DNA of 37,607 nucleotides. It comes from an uncultured Prevotellaceae bacterium. Lineage in GTDB: Bacteria; Bacteroidota; Bacteroidia; Bacteroidales; Bacteroidaceae. Below the pieces are notes generated by a model. That model was given only the letters and a program-made list of their open reading frames with translations. It did not search any database and was not told the DNA's origin. The position numbers and the translations under genes are program-made. The stretch spans positions 1-37,607 of the forward strand of contig ONJJ01000042.1 in NCBI GenBank assembly GCA_900318115.1, in the 5' to 3' direction. This document shows positions 15,501 through 22,932 of this stretch, in pieces. Within the stretch, counting starts at the first letter, position 1. Every line of letters begins with the position of its first letter.

Positions 15501-15834
15501 GCTCACCTCAGACGAGGCGGCCGATGAAATCTTCTACACGCTCCAGCCCGTGGCCGAGACCGGAGGCGTGGCCTTTGTCCGCGTGTCCGACGGCTCGCTC
15601 GTGGAGGCTGGCACCCCCTGGCTCCGAGTCAAGGGCAATGCCGAAGCACCCGCCTTGCCCCAGTACTATGTCACCAAGGAGAGCCTGCCCACCGGCATCC
15701 AGGAGCTCCCGACGCTGAATAATCAATCCCTGGATAGTCCATCCTTCGACCTCGGAGGCAAGCGCGTAGCCCAGCCCCGTCAGGGCGAGGTGTATATCGT
15801 CAATGGCAAGAAGATTATTACAAGCCAACGATAA
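12484..15834 (+). CDS. Secreted PL11 rhamnogalacturonan endolyase
   Basis: 1116 aa. Signal peptide of about 24 residues ending LLA-DH. Residues about 25-220 form an extra beta-sandwich (VDIKWAMDNKDDLSAMTM...), and 225-310 a further small domain. The PL11 catalytic region runs from about 314 (PLNRGLVAVKVGGGVLVSWRL) to about 930; it is recognised by KAWDSQVKYITLQGG, the calcium-type loops DMDGDGEYEIILKW and DLDGDGYGEFMVK, and HGDAIHLGDFIPSRPGQEYFMVHE. YesW-type lyases cut the rhamnose-galacturonate backbone of rhamnogalacturonan I. The C-terminus ends FDLGGKRVAQPRQGEVYIVN, a tail common on secreted Prevotella enzymes. Upstream is the 28-bp repeat array; a GH51 gene follows after 61 bp. Confidence 0.92.
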   Translation: MKKYHLCTVLFVAILSQLPLPLLADHVDIKWAMDNKDDLSAMTMTAGAADYLTPSFALGANLTATATMTASNADAGFTAVTYNPPFVQLTPKTRVTSKTAGHTVTFTLKPQTGHTFKPTTIEFDAVKCGTDGGNFDVYIKNGTAAEKALETGVAPLRNKVASGNAAGFSHHTYQLSDQLVQAGKAFQLILYVYNFNGQDNENPKSIAFRNVVIGGETDEAIFDASHYFTAASCSAGDLLPAIRSLRNGESTTWPAKLFGDPTDFQVTAAEGYTADIAYNNKVCTLSAQKDGREVFSISVRFVVSYRQPRGEAKPLNRGLVAVKVGGGVLVSWRLRAQDNPRDLRFRLYRGKTLVTKTPVAGKTNYLDTGGSSSSTYTLEVVNGQGQVIERQEGVKAWDSQVKYITLQGGAPTDPTTAGATYTPNDASFCDMDGDGEYEIILKWAPSNEKDAASSGTTSPAFYACYKMNGQRLWMLHTGANMFNSAHTTPYIAWDLDGDGYGEFMVKTAPGAIDGEGNYVLLDGDDPNVNLKSGRGKQDHGPEYITVFDGMTGAELKTIPYHTAYADETTSFWGDSNQNRSERYLAAIAWLDGEQGNPSAIFARGYYSGCKIGAYDWDGDNLTLRWLHRGESANKGTVKYADGTVKQLTTTVYGEGCHWISIGDVTGDGRQEIHYGSGALKHDGTTLYRTGLGHGDAIHLGDFIPSRPGQEYFMVHEHKPYGMDLRDAATGEILLHKTADDDTGRGIMAHFNSESEDAYWQFSADNGLYDTSGKLIASNVTHGGGAGLSFRIYWNGDLADDFYGKNVLEAWNPNSGGFGRMQVNGGNYVIGNYNNSSKQNPCVSGDLLGDWREEIVTWQQSGNDYQLVINATDFQTDYAIPHLMDDPAYRAQLISQNVVYNQPPHLSYDLRSRYTIERQVPESGWDALYTSYPVILPADITAFNVTGVNAEADTLRMTRLAKGAVVPAGAAVLYRGTAGATVKFVPSAKSAASVNKTYLKGAPVDSVLTSDEAADEIFYTLQPVAETGGVAFVRVSDGSLVEAGTPWLRVKGNAEAPALPQYYVTKESLPTGIQELPTLNNQSLDSPSFDLGGKRVAQPRQGEVYIVNGKKIITSQR

Positions 15835-15895
15835 TCACTTACAAGCCAGAGTCATTACTAAAGCATCAAAGATTATTACTAACAAATAACATCTC

Positions 15896-17977
15896 ATGAA
15901 ACTCAGACACCTTCTCCTCGGCGCGGCCGTCCTCGGCACCGCCAACTTTCAACTCCCGACACTCGATGTCCGACTTGGCGTAGTCCAGGCTGCCTCCAAT
16001 GTCATCACCGTCAACGCCAAGAAACCCGGCGCTCCCATTCAGAAGACCCAGTGGGGCATCTTCTTCGAGGACATCAACTTTGCGGCCGACGGCGGCCTCT
16101 ACGGCGAACTCCTGAAGAACCGTTCCTTCGAGTTCACACCCGACCACCTCATGGGCTGGCAGGCCTTTGGCAAGGTGGAAATCAAGAACGACGGCCCCTT
16201 CGATAAGAATCCTCACTATGCCCGCCTCACCTCTGCCGGACACCGTGACCTCTGGACGGGTCTGCAGAACGAGGGCTTCTTCGGCATCGGTCTGGAAAAG
16301 GATGCCGAGTACCGCTTCAGCGTCTGGGCACGCGTGCCCGACGGTCAGCCCCAGTGGCTCTGGATCCAGTTCGTGGACCAGAACACGATGGACGAGCACC
16401 AAGAGTTCACGAACACCGACCTGAAGGTTGACTCCCGCGAATGGAAGAAGTACACCGTAGTCATCAAGAGTCCCCGCACCATTGAGCGGGCCCAGCTGCG
16501 TCTGTTCCTCTGCGACGAGAAGCGCCGCTCCGGCTCCGGAGCGATGGACGTCGAGCACATCTCCCTCTTCCCCGTAGATACCTACAAAGGTCATGAGAAC
16601 GGTATGCGCCGCGATGTCGCCCAGGCTCTTGAAGACCTCCGCCCGGGCGTCTTCCGCTTCCCCGGCGGTTGCATCGTCGAGGGCACTACGCTTGAACTTC
16701 GCTATCAGTGGAAGAACTCCGTGGGTCCCGTGGAGAACCGTCCCATCAACAAGAACCGCTGGGAGAACACCTTCACCTACCGCTACTACGCCGACTACTT
16801 CCAGTCCTACGGCCTCGGCTTCTTCGAGTACTTCCAGCTCGCAGAGGAAATCGGAGCAGAGCCCCTGCCCGTCCTGAACGTAGGCATGGCATGCCAGTTC
16901 CAGAACGGCGAGGACGCCCATGCTCCCGCCACCAAGGCTGGCCTCCAGCAGTTCATCGACGACTGCATCGACCTCATTGACTTCGCCAACGGCGACCCCG
17001 CCACCAACGAGTGGGCCAAGCTCCGCGCCGATATGGGTCATCCCGCACCCTTCAACCTCAAGTTCCTGGCCATCGGCAACGAGCAGTGGGAGAAGCCCTA
17101 CTTCGACCGCCTGGCCATCATCGCTCCCGAAGTGCGCAAGGTGCATCCCGAAATCAAACTCATCGGCACCAGCGGCCCCAACGCCGAGGACGACCACTTC
17201 AAGAACGGATGGCCCGCCATGCGAGAACTGAAGGCAGACCTCGTCGATGAGCATTACTACCGCGATGTCAAGTGGTACCAGAACTGGATGAACCGCTACG
17301 ACGACCGCGAGTTCTACACCAAGGACGGACCGCGCGTCTTCGCCGGCGAGTGGGCCTGCCACGACCGCGGCAAGAAGTGGAACCACGCCGGAGCCAGCAT
17401 CTACGAAGCTGCCTTCATGACCAACATCGAGCGCAACGCAGACCTGGTGCACATGGCCACCTACGCGCCCCTCTTCGCACACGTCGATGGCTGGCAGTGG
17501 CGTCCTGACCTCATCTGGTACGACAACCTCCACACCGCCCGCACCGCCAGCTACTACGTCCAGCAGCTCTACATGACCAACCGCGGCACCAACGTCCTGC
17601 CCACCACCGTCAGCATCGACGGCGGCCAGGCCAGCGTGAATCCCGTTCCGAAGGGCGAGGACGGCGTCTTCGCCTCCAGCGTCATCGACACCCAGAAGCA
17701 GGAGATCATCGTCAAGGTCATCAACACCACCGGCGAGGCCCAGCCGCTGACCATCCAGCTCACGGGTCTCTCGAAGAAGCAGCTGGCAGCCATCGGCACC
17801 TCCGTCAGCGTCACCAGCCTCGATTGCTCTGACTACGATGCCGAGAACCAGCCCGGCCGCCCCGAGGTCGTCAGCCCCAAGAACTCCACCGCCACCCTCG
17901 TTGCCGACAAGAAGGGTGCCTCCCTCACCGCCCAGCTCCCCGCCAAGACCTTCCAGGTCTATCGCGTGAAGCTCTGA
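15896..17977 (+). CDS. GH51 alpha-L-arabinofuranosidase
   Basis: 693 aa. Signal region MKLRHLLLGAAVLGTANF with likely cleavage before AASNVITV. The N-terminal part has the GH51 hallmark QWGIFFEDINFAADGGLYGELLKNRSFE, and an inserted carbohydrate-binding-like beta domain at about 85-230. The catalytic barrel carries FLAIGNEQWEKPYF with acid/base E396 and VFAGEWACHDRG with nucleophile E485. A C-terminal beta-sandwich ends at KTFQVYRVKL with no sorting-like tail, so periplasmic location is inferred. It should remove arabinofuranosyl side groups from arabinan or arabinogalactan. It follows the PL11 gene with no promoter or terminator between, consistent with joint attack on rhamnogalacturonan I side chains and backbone. 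Confidence 0.93.
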   Translation: MKLRHLLLGAAVLGTANFQLPTLDVRLGVVQAASNVITVNAKKPGAPIQKTQWGIFFEDINFAADGGLYGELLKNRSFEFTPDHLMGWQAFGKVEIKNDGPFDKNPHYARLTSAGHRDLWTGLQNEGFFGIGLEKDAEYRFSVWARVPDGQPQWLWIQFVDQNTMDEHQEFTNTDLKVDSREWKKYTVVIKSPRTIERAQLRLFLCDEKRRSGSGAMDVEHISLFPVDTYKGHENGMRRDVAQALEDLRPGVFRFPGGCIVEGTTLELRYQWKNSVGPVENRPINKNRWENTFTYRYYADYFQSYGLGFFEYFQLAEEIGAEPLPVLNVGMACQFQNGEDAHAPATKAGLQQFIDDCIDLIDFANGDPATNEWAKLRADMGHPAPFNLKFLAIGNEQWEKPYFDRLAIIAPEVRKVHPEIKLIGTSGPNAEDDHFKNGWPAMRELKADLVDEHYYRDVKWYQNWMNRYDDREFYTKDGPRVFAGEWACHDRGKKWNHAGASIYEAAFMTNIERNADLVHMATYAPLFAHVDGWQWRPDLIWYDNLHTARTASYYVQQLYMTNRGTNVLPTTVSIDGGQASVNPVPKGEDGVFASSVIDTQKQEIIVKVINTTGEAQPLTIQLTGLSKKQLAAIGTSVSVTSLDCSDYDAENQPGRPEVVSPKNSTATLVADKKGASLTAQLPAKTFQVYRVKL

Positions 17978-18008
17978 GCCCTCGCTCCTTCCTTCTCTGG
18001 ACATCACT

Positions 18009-18050
18009 CTCCGCCAAGACCCGTGTGTGGGTCGGCGGGGAGTTTTTTTT
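18009..18050 (+). terminator. Terminator of the PL11-GH51 unit
   Basis: CTCCGCC(AAG)ACCC (18009-18022) pairs with GGGTCGGCGGGGAG (18029-18042) with small bulges, followed by eight T (18043-18050). Confidence 0.85.
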
Positions 18051-18131
18051 GTGTAGTCTCTCTTTTCCCAATATGTCAAACGCCTCCCCCCTGAAAGGTC
18101 TGGCGCGCTTTCGCTTTATTCCCGGCGCTCG

Positions 18132-18197
18132 CTCGCATCGGGTGTTACGTCCGGTCGTGTCGGCCACCACGTCCGCTCGTATCGGATGTCACGTCCA
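18132..18197. repeat. Three imperfect 22-bp tandem repeats
   Basis: Units 18132-18153, 18154-18175 and 18176-18197, sharing the pattern STCGYRTCGG followed by ACGTCC. They lie between two terminators, outside any likely transcript leader. Confidence 0.7.
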
Positions 18198-18205
18198 GAC
18201 GAAAG

Positions 18206-18240
18206 AATGCAGGCAGGATGTGTTGAGTCCTGCCTGCATT
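18206..18240 (-). terminator. Hairpin terminator for the POT gene
   Basis: AATGCAGGCAGGA (18206-18218) and TCCTGCCTGCATT (18228-18240) form a perfect 13-bp stem with a 9-base loop, 63 bp past the POT stop. On the minus strand it is followed by CTTTCG, so the U-tract is short. Confidence 0.65.
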
Positions 18241-18303
18241 TGAGTGTGTGTGTGATGGCCGTGGCTCAAGAGCGTTGCGCGCTCAAGTGGTCGCGGCGTT
18301 GCT

Positions 18304-19830
18304 TTATGCCACCTTCTCCAGACGCTTCATCATGGCGAACATGAAGAGGGCGCTGAGGAGGCAGAGGCCGGCGAAGACGAGCCAGACGGTGGTCAGCGAG
18401 AGATCGCCCCAGAGGATGCCGCCGACGCTGACGAGGAGGTTGCCGATGGCGGTGGCCACGAACCAGCCGCCCATCATCATGCCTTTGTACTTCGGAGGTG
18501 CCACCTTACTGACGAAGGAGATGCCCATGGGGGAGAGCAGCAGCTCGCCGAAGGTCAGCACGAGGTAAACGCTGATGAGCCAGTAGGGCGAGGCGGGGTA
18601 GGTGGCGGTGCCGGCTTCGATGGCGGCCTTCTGCTCGTTGGGCGTCAGCAGTCCTTGCGAGGCGAAGATCATCAGGCAGAAGGCCACGGCGGCCACGATC
18701 ATGCCGTAAGCTATCTTGCGAGGGGCCTTGGGCTCCTTGCCCTTGGCGGCTAAGGAACTGAAGATGGCCATGGACACGGGCGTCAGGGCAACGACGTAGA
18801 AGGGATTGAACTGCTGGAAAATGGGGGCGCTGATGTCCACGGAGCCTGTGGCCTGGGTGTACTGATAGCCGAGGAAGCAGCAGGCTAGGACGATGACGGC
18901 GGCAGCGATGCTCTTGCCCTTCGTGGTCTTGGACTGGAAGACGGAGAAGAGGCCGTAAACGATGAAGATGATGGCCACGAGGTTCCATACGTTGAAGGGC
19001 ATGGTGTGTACGCCCTCGGCGGTCTTCTGCGTGAATTCGTTGGCGAAGAAGGTGAGCGAGAGGCCGTTCTGGTGGAAAGCCATCCAGAAGAAGATGACGA
19101 CGGCGAAGACGAGAATGAGTGCGGTGATGCGCTGGCGCGTCTCGGCGGGCGTGAGTTCCTCTGCGGGAGCCTGCTCTGAGGCGGCGTCCTTCTTCTTGCC
19201 TCCCTCGACGTGGCGGAAGGTGGAGCGGAAGGCATAATAAATGGCGATGCTGAGGATGAGCGATGCGCAGGCCACGGCGAAGGCGAAGTGGTAGCTGTCG
19301 TTCTCGCTATAGCCCAGGCTGGTCTGCGCCCACTTCATGATCTCGATGGCGGCGGTGGGGGCGAAGAGGGCGCCGATGTTGATTGCCATGTAGAAGATGC
19401 TGAAACCTGCATCGCGGCTGGCGGCATAGCGAGTGTCGTCGTAGAGGTTGCCGACCATGACCTGGAGGTTGCCCTTGAACAGGCCCGTGCCGAAGCTGAT
19501 GAGCAGCAAGGCGGCGAACATTCCTGCCAGCGCCACTCCGCCTCCGCCGAGGGGAACGCTCAGCAGCAGGTAGCCCAGGAACATGATGAGGATGCCGATG
19601 GTGACCATGCGGCCGAAGCCGAACTTGTCTGCCAGGATACCGCCGATGAGGGGCAGGAAGTAAACCAGTCCGAGGAAGGAACTGTAGATGATGCCAGCTG
19701 CGTCGGGATCCAGACCGAAGTTGGCACGCAGGAAGAGGGCGAAGACGGCAATCATCGTGTAGTAGCCGAAGCGTTCGCCGGTGTTGGCCAGTGCGAGGGC
19801 GTAGAGGCCTTTGGGTTGGTTTTCGAACAT
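18304..19830 (-). CDS. POT/PTR family peptide MFS transporter
   Basis: 508 aa from the ATG at 19830. The frame is open for 63 more codons, but that part translates the repetitive leader, and MFENQPKGLYALALANTGERFGYYT is the usual start of Bacteroidetes members. Many hydrophobic segments fit 12-14 membrane helices, with the second helix region GGILADKFGFGRMVTIGILIMFLGY. POT proteins import di- and tripeptides with protons. The family motif ExxER is changed here to N16-T-G-E19-R20, so the first glutamate, tied to proton coupling, is missing; related Bacteroidetes transporters show the same change as far as I recall. Substrate is therefore less certain than the family. Confidence 0.9.
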   Translation of the reverse strand: MFENQPKGLYALALANTGERFGYYTMIAVFALFLRANFGLDPDAAGIIYSSFLGLVYFLPLIGGILADKFGFGRMVTIGILIMFLGYLLLSVPLGGGGVALAGMFAALLLISFGTGLFKGNLQVMVGNLYDDTRYAASRDAGFSIFYMAINIGALFAPTAAIEIMKWAQTSLGYSENDSYHFAFAVACASLILSIAIYYAFRSTFRHVEGGKKKDAASEQAPAEELTPAETRQRITALILVFAVVIFFWMAFHQNGLSLTFFANEFTQKTAEGVHTMPFNVWNLVAIIFIVYGLFSVFQSKTTKGKSIAAAVIVLACCFLGYQYTQATGSVDISAPIFQQFNPFYVVALTPVSMAIFSSLAAKGKEPKAPRKIAYGMIVAAVAFCLMIFASQGLLTPNEQKAAIEAGTATYPASPYWLISVYLVLTFGELLLSPMGISFVSKVAPPKYKGMMMGGWFVATAIGNLLVSVGGILWGDLSLTTVWLVFAGLCLLSALFMFAMMKRLEKVA

Positions 19831-19844
19831 AGTGTTTATTTTTT

Positions 19845-19908
19845 GGGGTTTATGGGTCGGATGGGGTTTATGGGCTTGATGGGGTCTGATGGGATTTATG
19901 GGCCTGAT
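19845..19908 (-). repeat. 18-bp repeats in the POT leader
   Basis: Plus-strand units GGGGTTTATGGGTCGGAT (19845-19862), GGGGTTTATGGGCTTGAT (19863-19880), a 10-bp partial (19881-19890) and GGGATTTATGGGCCTGAT (19891-19908). They sit between the -7 box at 19945-19952 and the start at 19830, so the POT mRNA would carry C- and A-rich, G-poor repeats. Confidence 0.85.
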
Positions 19909-19944
19909 GGGCGGAAGACGGTTGATTTTGCCCCAATTCGGGCA

Positions 19945-19952
19945 CAAAGATA
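19945..19952 (-). promoter_or_regulatory. Predicted -7 box of the POT gene
   Basis: TATCTTTG on the minus strand, about 115 bases before the start codon. No TTG at the normal 20-bp spacing. It is back-to-back with the sulP promoter region. Confidence 0.5.
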
Positions 19953-20026
19953 ACGAATAAATCAAGAAAGCGTGCACGTTTGGTCGGTTTTTCTTGCGTT
20001 TGCTTTCAAAAAAAGCCATTTCGCCG

Positions 20027-20034
20027 TACCTTTG
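20027..20034 (+). promoter_or_regulatory. Predicted -7 box of the SulP gene
   Basis: TACCTTTG, 23 bases before the ATG at 20058. TTTG at 19999-20002 is 24 bases upstream, a little further than usual. Confidence 0.5.
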
Positions 20035-20057
20035 CGGCGATTTTCAGAGGATAACAT

Positions 20058-21764
20058 ATGAAACCAAGCATTATTGAGAGCCTCAAGGGCTATAATCGTG
20101 AGTTGCTGACGAAGGACATTCTTTCGGGCATCATCGTGGGCATCGTGGCCCTGCCGTTGGCCATTGCCTTCGGCATCGCTTCTGGTGTCACTCCCGAGCA
20201 GGGCATCATCACCGCCATCGTGGCCGGCCTGATCATCTCGTTGCTGGGCGGCTCGAAGGTGCAGATCGGAGGGCCCACGGGCGCGTTCATCGTCATCATC
20301 GCGGGCATCATCGGTCAATACGGCACGGCAGGTCTGGCCGTGGCTACCATTCTCGCGGGCGCGCTCCTTATTTTGTTGGGCGCCTTCCGCCTGGGCACAA
20401 TCATCAAATACATCCCTTATCCCATTGTGGTGGGCTTCACCAGCGGCATCGCCCTGACCATTTTCACCACTCAGGTGAAGGACCTGCTGGGTCTGAGCAT
20501 CGAGGGTGAGGTGCCTGCGGACTTCATCTCGAAGTGGGTGTGCTACGCCCGCAACTGCCACAGCATCGATGCATGGAGTGCCGTCGTGGGACTGGGCAGC
20601 GTGGTGCTGATAGCCGGCTGGCCCTACATCAACCGGGTGAAATACGTGGGTGGTCACGCCTCGGCGCTGAACAAGGTGCCGGGCTCGTTGGTGGCCATCG
20701 TGGTGATGACGGTGGGTGTGCTCGTGCTGAAGCAGTATGGCCTGGCGGAGCACGTTGATACCATCGGCGACCGCTTCCGCATCAATGCTTCCCTGCCGGC
20801 GCCCGCCGTGCCCGAGATGTCGTGGGAGGTGGTGCGCCAGCTCTTCGCTCCGGCACTGACCATTGCAGTGCTGGGCGCTATCGAGTCGCTGCTCTCGGCC
20901 ACCGTGGCCGACGGCGTCATCGGCGACCGCCACGACTCCAACCAGGAACTCATCGCGCAGGGTGTGGCGAACTTGCTCTGCCCCCTCGTGGGCGGCATCC
21001 CCGCCACGGGAGCCATCGCCCGCACCATGACGAACATCAACAACGGAGGTCGCACGCCCGTGGCCGGAATCGTCCACGCCGTGGTGCTCCTGCTCATCTT
21101 CCTGCTGCTGATGCCCTATGCCCAATATATTCCTATGGCCTGCCTGGCCGGGGTGCTGGTCATCGTGGCCTACAACATGAGCGGATGGCGCACTTTCCGC
21201 CAGCTGCTGAGGAATCCTAAGTCGGATATCTCCGTGCTGCTCATCACGTTCTTGCTGACGGTGGTCTTCGACCTCACGGTGGCTATCGAAGTAGGACTGA
21301 TGCTGGCCTGCCTGCTCTGTATGCGCCGCATGGCCGAGACGACGCAGGTCAGTGTGCTCACCGATGAGATAGATCCCGCCGAGGAGGTAGATTTCGAGGC
21401 TACCAACCTGGAGCACTTCAAGATACCCGACGATTGTGAGGTCTATGAGATCAACGGACCCTTCTTCTTCGGTATCGCCAACCGCTTCGAGGAAATCATG
21501 GGGCGCATGGCCCAGCGGCCGCGCGTGCGCATCATCCGTATGCGTAAAGTGCCCTTCGTGGACAGCACGGGTATGCACAATCTGGAGAACCTCATTCAGA
21601 TGTCACACTCCGAGGGCATTCATGTCATACTCAGCGGCGTGAATCCCAAGGTCCACGAGGTGCTGGCCCGCAATGGATTCGAACGTCTGCTGGGAACGGA
21701 AAACATCCAGCCGCACATCAATCTCGCCCTGGAAAGGGCTCGGGAGGTGCTGCGGGAGCAGTAA
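20058..21764 (+). CDS. SulP family anion transporter with STAS domain
   Basis: 568 aa. The membrane part (about 20-405) begins with KDILSGIIVGIVALPLAIAFGIASGVTPEQGIITAIVAG, the typical SulP opening, followed by GGSKVQIGGPTGAFIVIIAGI and PVVGGIPATGAIARTMTNINNGG-type segments. A cytoplasmic STAS domain follows at about 450-560 (YEINGPFFFGIANRFEEIM, then VPFVDSTGMHNLENLI). SulP proteins move sulfate, bicarbonate or dicarboxylates; the sequence alone does not decide which. It is a single gene, divergent from the POT gene, ending at a palindrome that may terminate transcription. Confidence 0.92.
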   Translation: MKPSIIESLKGYNRELLTKDILSGIIVGIVALPLAIAFGIASGVTPEQGIITAIVAGLIISLLGGSKVQIGGPTGAFIVIIAGIIGQYGTAGLAVATILAGALLILLGAFRLGTIIKYIPYPIVVGFTSGIALTIFTTQVKDLLGLSIEGEVPADFISKWVCYARNCHSIDAWSAVVGLGSVVLIAGWPYINRVKYVGGHASALNKVPGSLVAIVVMTVGVLVLKQYGLAEHVDTIGDRFRINASLPAPAVPEMSWEVVRQLFAPALTIAVLGAIESLLSATVADGVIGDRHDSNQELIAQGVANLLCPLVGGIPATGAIARTMTNINNGGRTPVAGIVHAVVLLLIFLLLMPYAQYIPMACLAGVLVIVAYNMSGWRTFRQLLRNPKSDISVLLITFLLTVVFDLTVAIEVGLMLACLLCMRRMAETTQVSVLTDEIDPAEEVDFEATNLEHFKIPDDCEVYEINGPFFFGIANRFEEIMGRMAQRPRVRIIRMRKVPFVDSTGMHNLENLIQMSHSEGIHVILSGVNPKVHEVLARNGFERLLGTENIQPHINLALERAREVLREQ

Positions 21765-22070
21765 GGAACAAAGTAAGATCGCGGATTACGCGGATCTTCA
21801 CGGTTAGTCTTTCTTGGCATGTACGCCAGAGGATTTCTTTTAACCGTGGAAATCCGCGTAATCCGTGTTTTCTTTTTATAACGAGTTTTATAAAGAGGTC
21901 TTTGACCCAGGTCGGTCATTAGAGTTATGATGATAACCGTTGTTATTTTTAATCAGATGCCTTGTCGTTTTTGAGGGCGCAATGGGGTTCCATTGTAACC
22001 GAGAAACGATTAAGACAGATGAAAAAAAGAGGAATGGTTGGCGCGTAACGGTCTAATGACCGATCTGGGT
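21765..22070. other. Gene-free interval between sulP and ccsA
   Basis: Convergent 3' ends. It contains a long dyad (21782-21866) and a pair of 19-bp inverted repeats (21904-21922 and 22053-22071). No open frame with protein-like composition is present. Confidence 0.7.
21782..21871 (+). terminator. Long dyad after sulP, possible terminator and dispersed repeat
   Basis: Left arm 21782-21806 (GGATTACGCGGAT...CACGGTTA) and right arm 21841-21866 (TAACCGTG...ATCCGCGTAATCC) pair over about 25 bp with few mismatches and a 34-base loop. A TTTTCTTTTT run follows. The GGATTACGCGGAT core is a dispersed repeat I recall from many bacterial genomes. Confidence 0.7.
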
Positions 22071-22071
22071 C
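21904..22071. repeat. Pair of 19-bp inverted repeats, 168 bp overall
   Basis: GACCCAGGTCGGTCATTAG at 21904-21922 and CTAATGACCGATCTGGGTC at 22053-22071 match as reverse complements at 18 of 19 positions. The right arm ends in the ccsA stop codon. Inside is a small palindrome (CAATGG GGTT CCATTG). No target duplication was seen. Confidence 0.7.
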
Positions 22072-22841
22072 TAATACGTGTGTACGCTTCCGGTGGCGGC
22101 GGGGAGGTAGTTGATACCCCACCAGCACATCTGCAGCAGGCCGAAGCAGAGGATGAGCAGCAGATGAGCGTAGAGCACACGGTGTGTGGGCATCTGGCGG
22201 TAGTGCAGGTAGATGAGGTAGCCCAACCAGGTGATGGCGGCCCACGTCTCCTTGGGGTCCCATGACCAGTAGTGCCCCCAAGCCTCCTTGGCCCACAGGG
22301 CGCCAAAGAGCATACCGAACGTGAGGAACGTCAGCCCCGCGCGCACCGTGTCGTCGATGGAAATGGACAATCCCTGTTCCTTGTGCGGAGCCACCAGCCT
22401 GTAGATGGCCATCAGCGTGGCGGCGGACATCATCGCGTAGGCGAACATATATACAATCACGTGCGGGGCAAACCAGGGGCTCTGCAGGGCGGGCATCAGG
22501 GTCTGGGTGTGAATCTCAGGTTTGAAGAGGTTCACGCACACGAACACCGTGGCCAGCAACGTGCTGAAGGAGAGGATCCAGCGATAGTGCCAGCGGCCAT
22601 AGACCACAAGGCCCACGAGCGGGAGCAGGGCGGAGTACCACAGACGCGTCTCGCCCATCGTGCGGAGGGGAGGATGCTGCATCGTGATCCAGAGACCCAG
22701 GATGAAGATGAAGAAGAGAAGCAGGCCGGCGGCCGTGAAGCCGAAGGCGCCTTTTGACTTTTTGCGCCAAGCAGAAATGGCTCCGAACGCCCAGAACAGG
22801 ACGGAAGCGATGGCGAAATATGGAAATAGTGTCCAGGTCAT
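22071..22841 (-). CDS. ccsA: System II cytochrome c biogenesis protein CcsA
   Basis: 256 aa, about six to eight membrane helices. The tryptophan-rich heme-handling motif WGHYWSWDPKETW lies at 188-200, and H127 in APHVIVYMFAYA matches the conserved helix histidine. CcsA with ResB/Ccs1 brings heme to the outer face of the inner membrane and attaches it to CXXCH motifs of c-type cytochromes. The ResB gene lies 91 bp upstream on the same strand, and the two are probably one operon. In related Bacteroidales the pair often accompanies nitrite reductase nrfAH, which is not in this window. Confidence 0.93.
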   Translation of the reverse strand: MTWTLFPYFAIASVLFWAFGAISAWRKKSKGAFGFTAAGLLLFFIFILGLWITMQHPPLRTMGETRLWYSALLPLVGLVVYGRWHYRWILSFSTLLATVFVCVNLFKPEIHTQTLMPALQSPWFAPHVIVYMFAYAMMSAATLMAIYRLVAPHKEQGLSISIDDTVRAGLTFLTFGMLFGALWAKEAWGHYWSWDPKETWAAITWLGYLIYLHYRQMPTHRVLYAHLLLILCFGLLQMCWWGINYLPAATGSVHTY

Positions 22842-22932
22842 ATTTGGAATTAAAGGCGGGAGAACGGGGTTTTTAAAACATCATTCTGCGGCAGTAGGGT
22901 GTGTCTCAGAGCGGCGGGAGGTCGGGGGCTCG

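Larger units (their letters stand above)
17978..18303. other. Gene-free interval between GH51 and POT genes
   Basis: Convergent 3' ends. It holds the GH51 terminator, three 22-bp repeats and a hairpin for the minus-strand POT gene. No coding region is credible; open frames here run through the hairpins and repeats. Confidence 0.7.

Noticed and set aside
19831-20019. 63-residue N-terminal extension of the POT protein
   Set aside because: It translates leader repeats and promoter sequence; homologues begin at MFENQPKG-like sequence.
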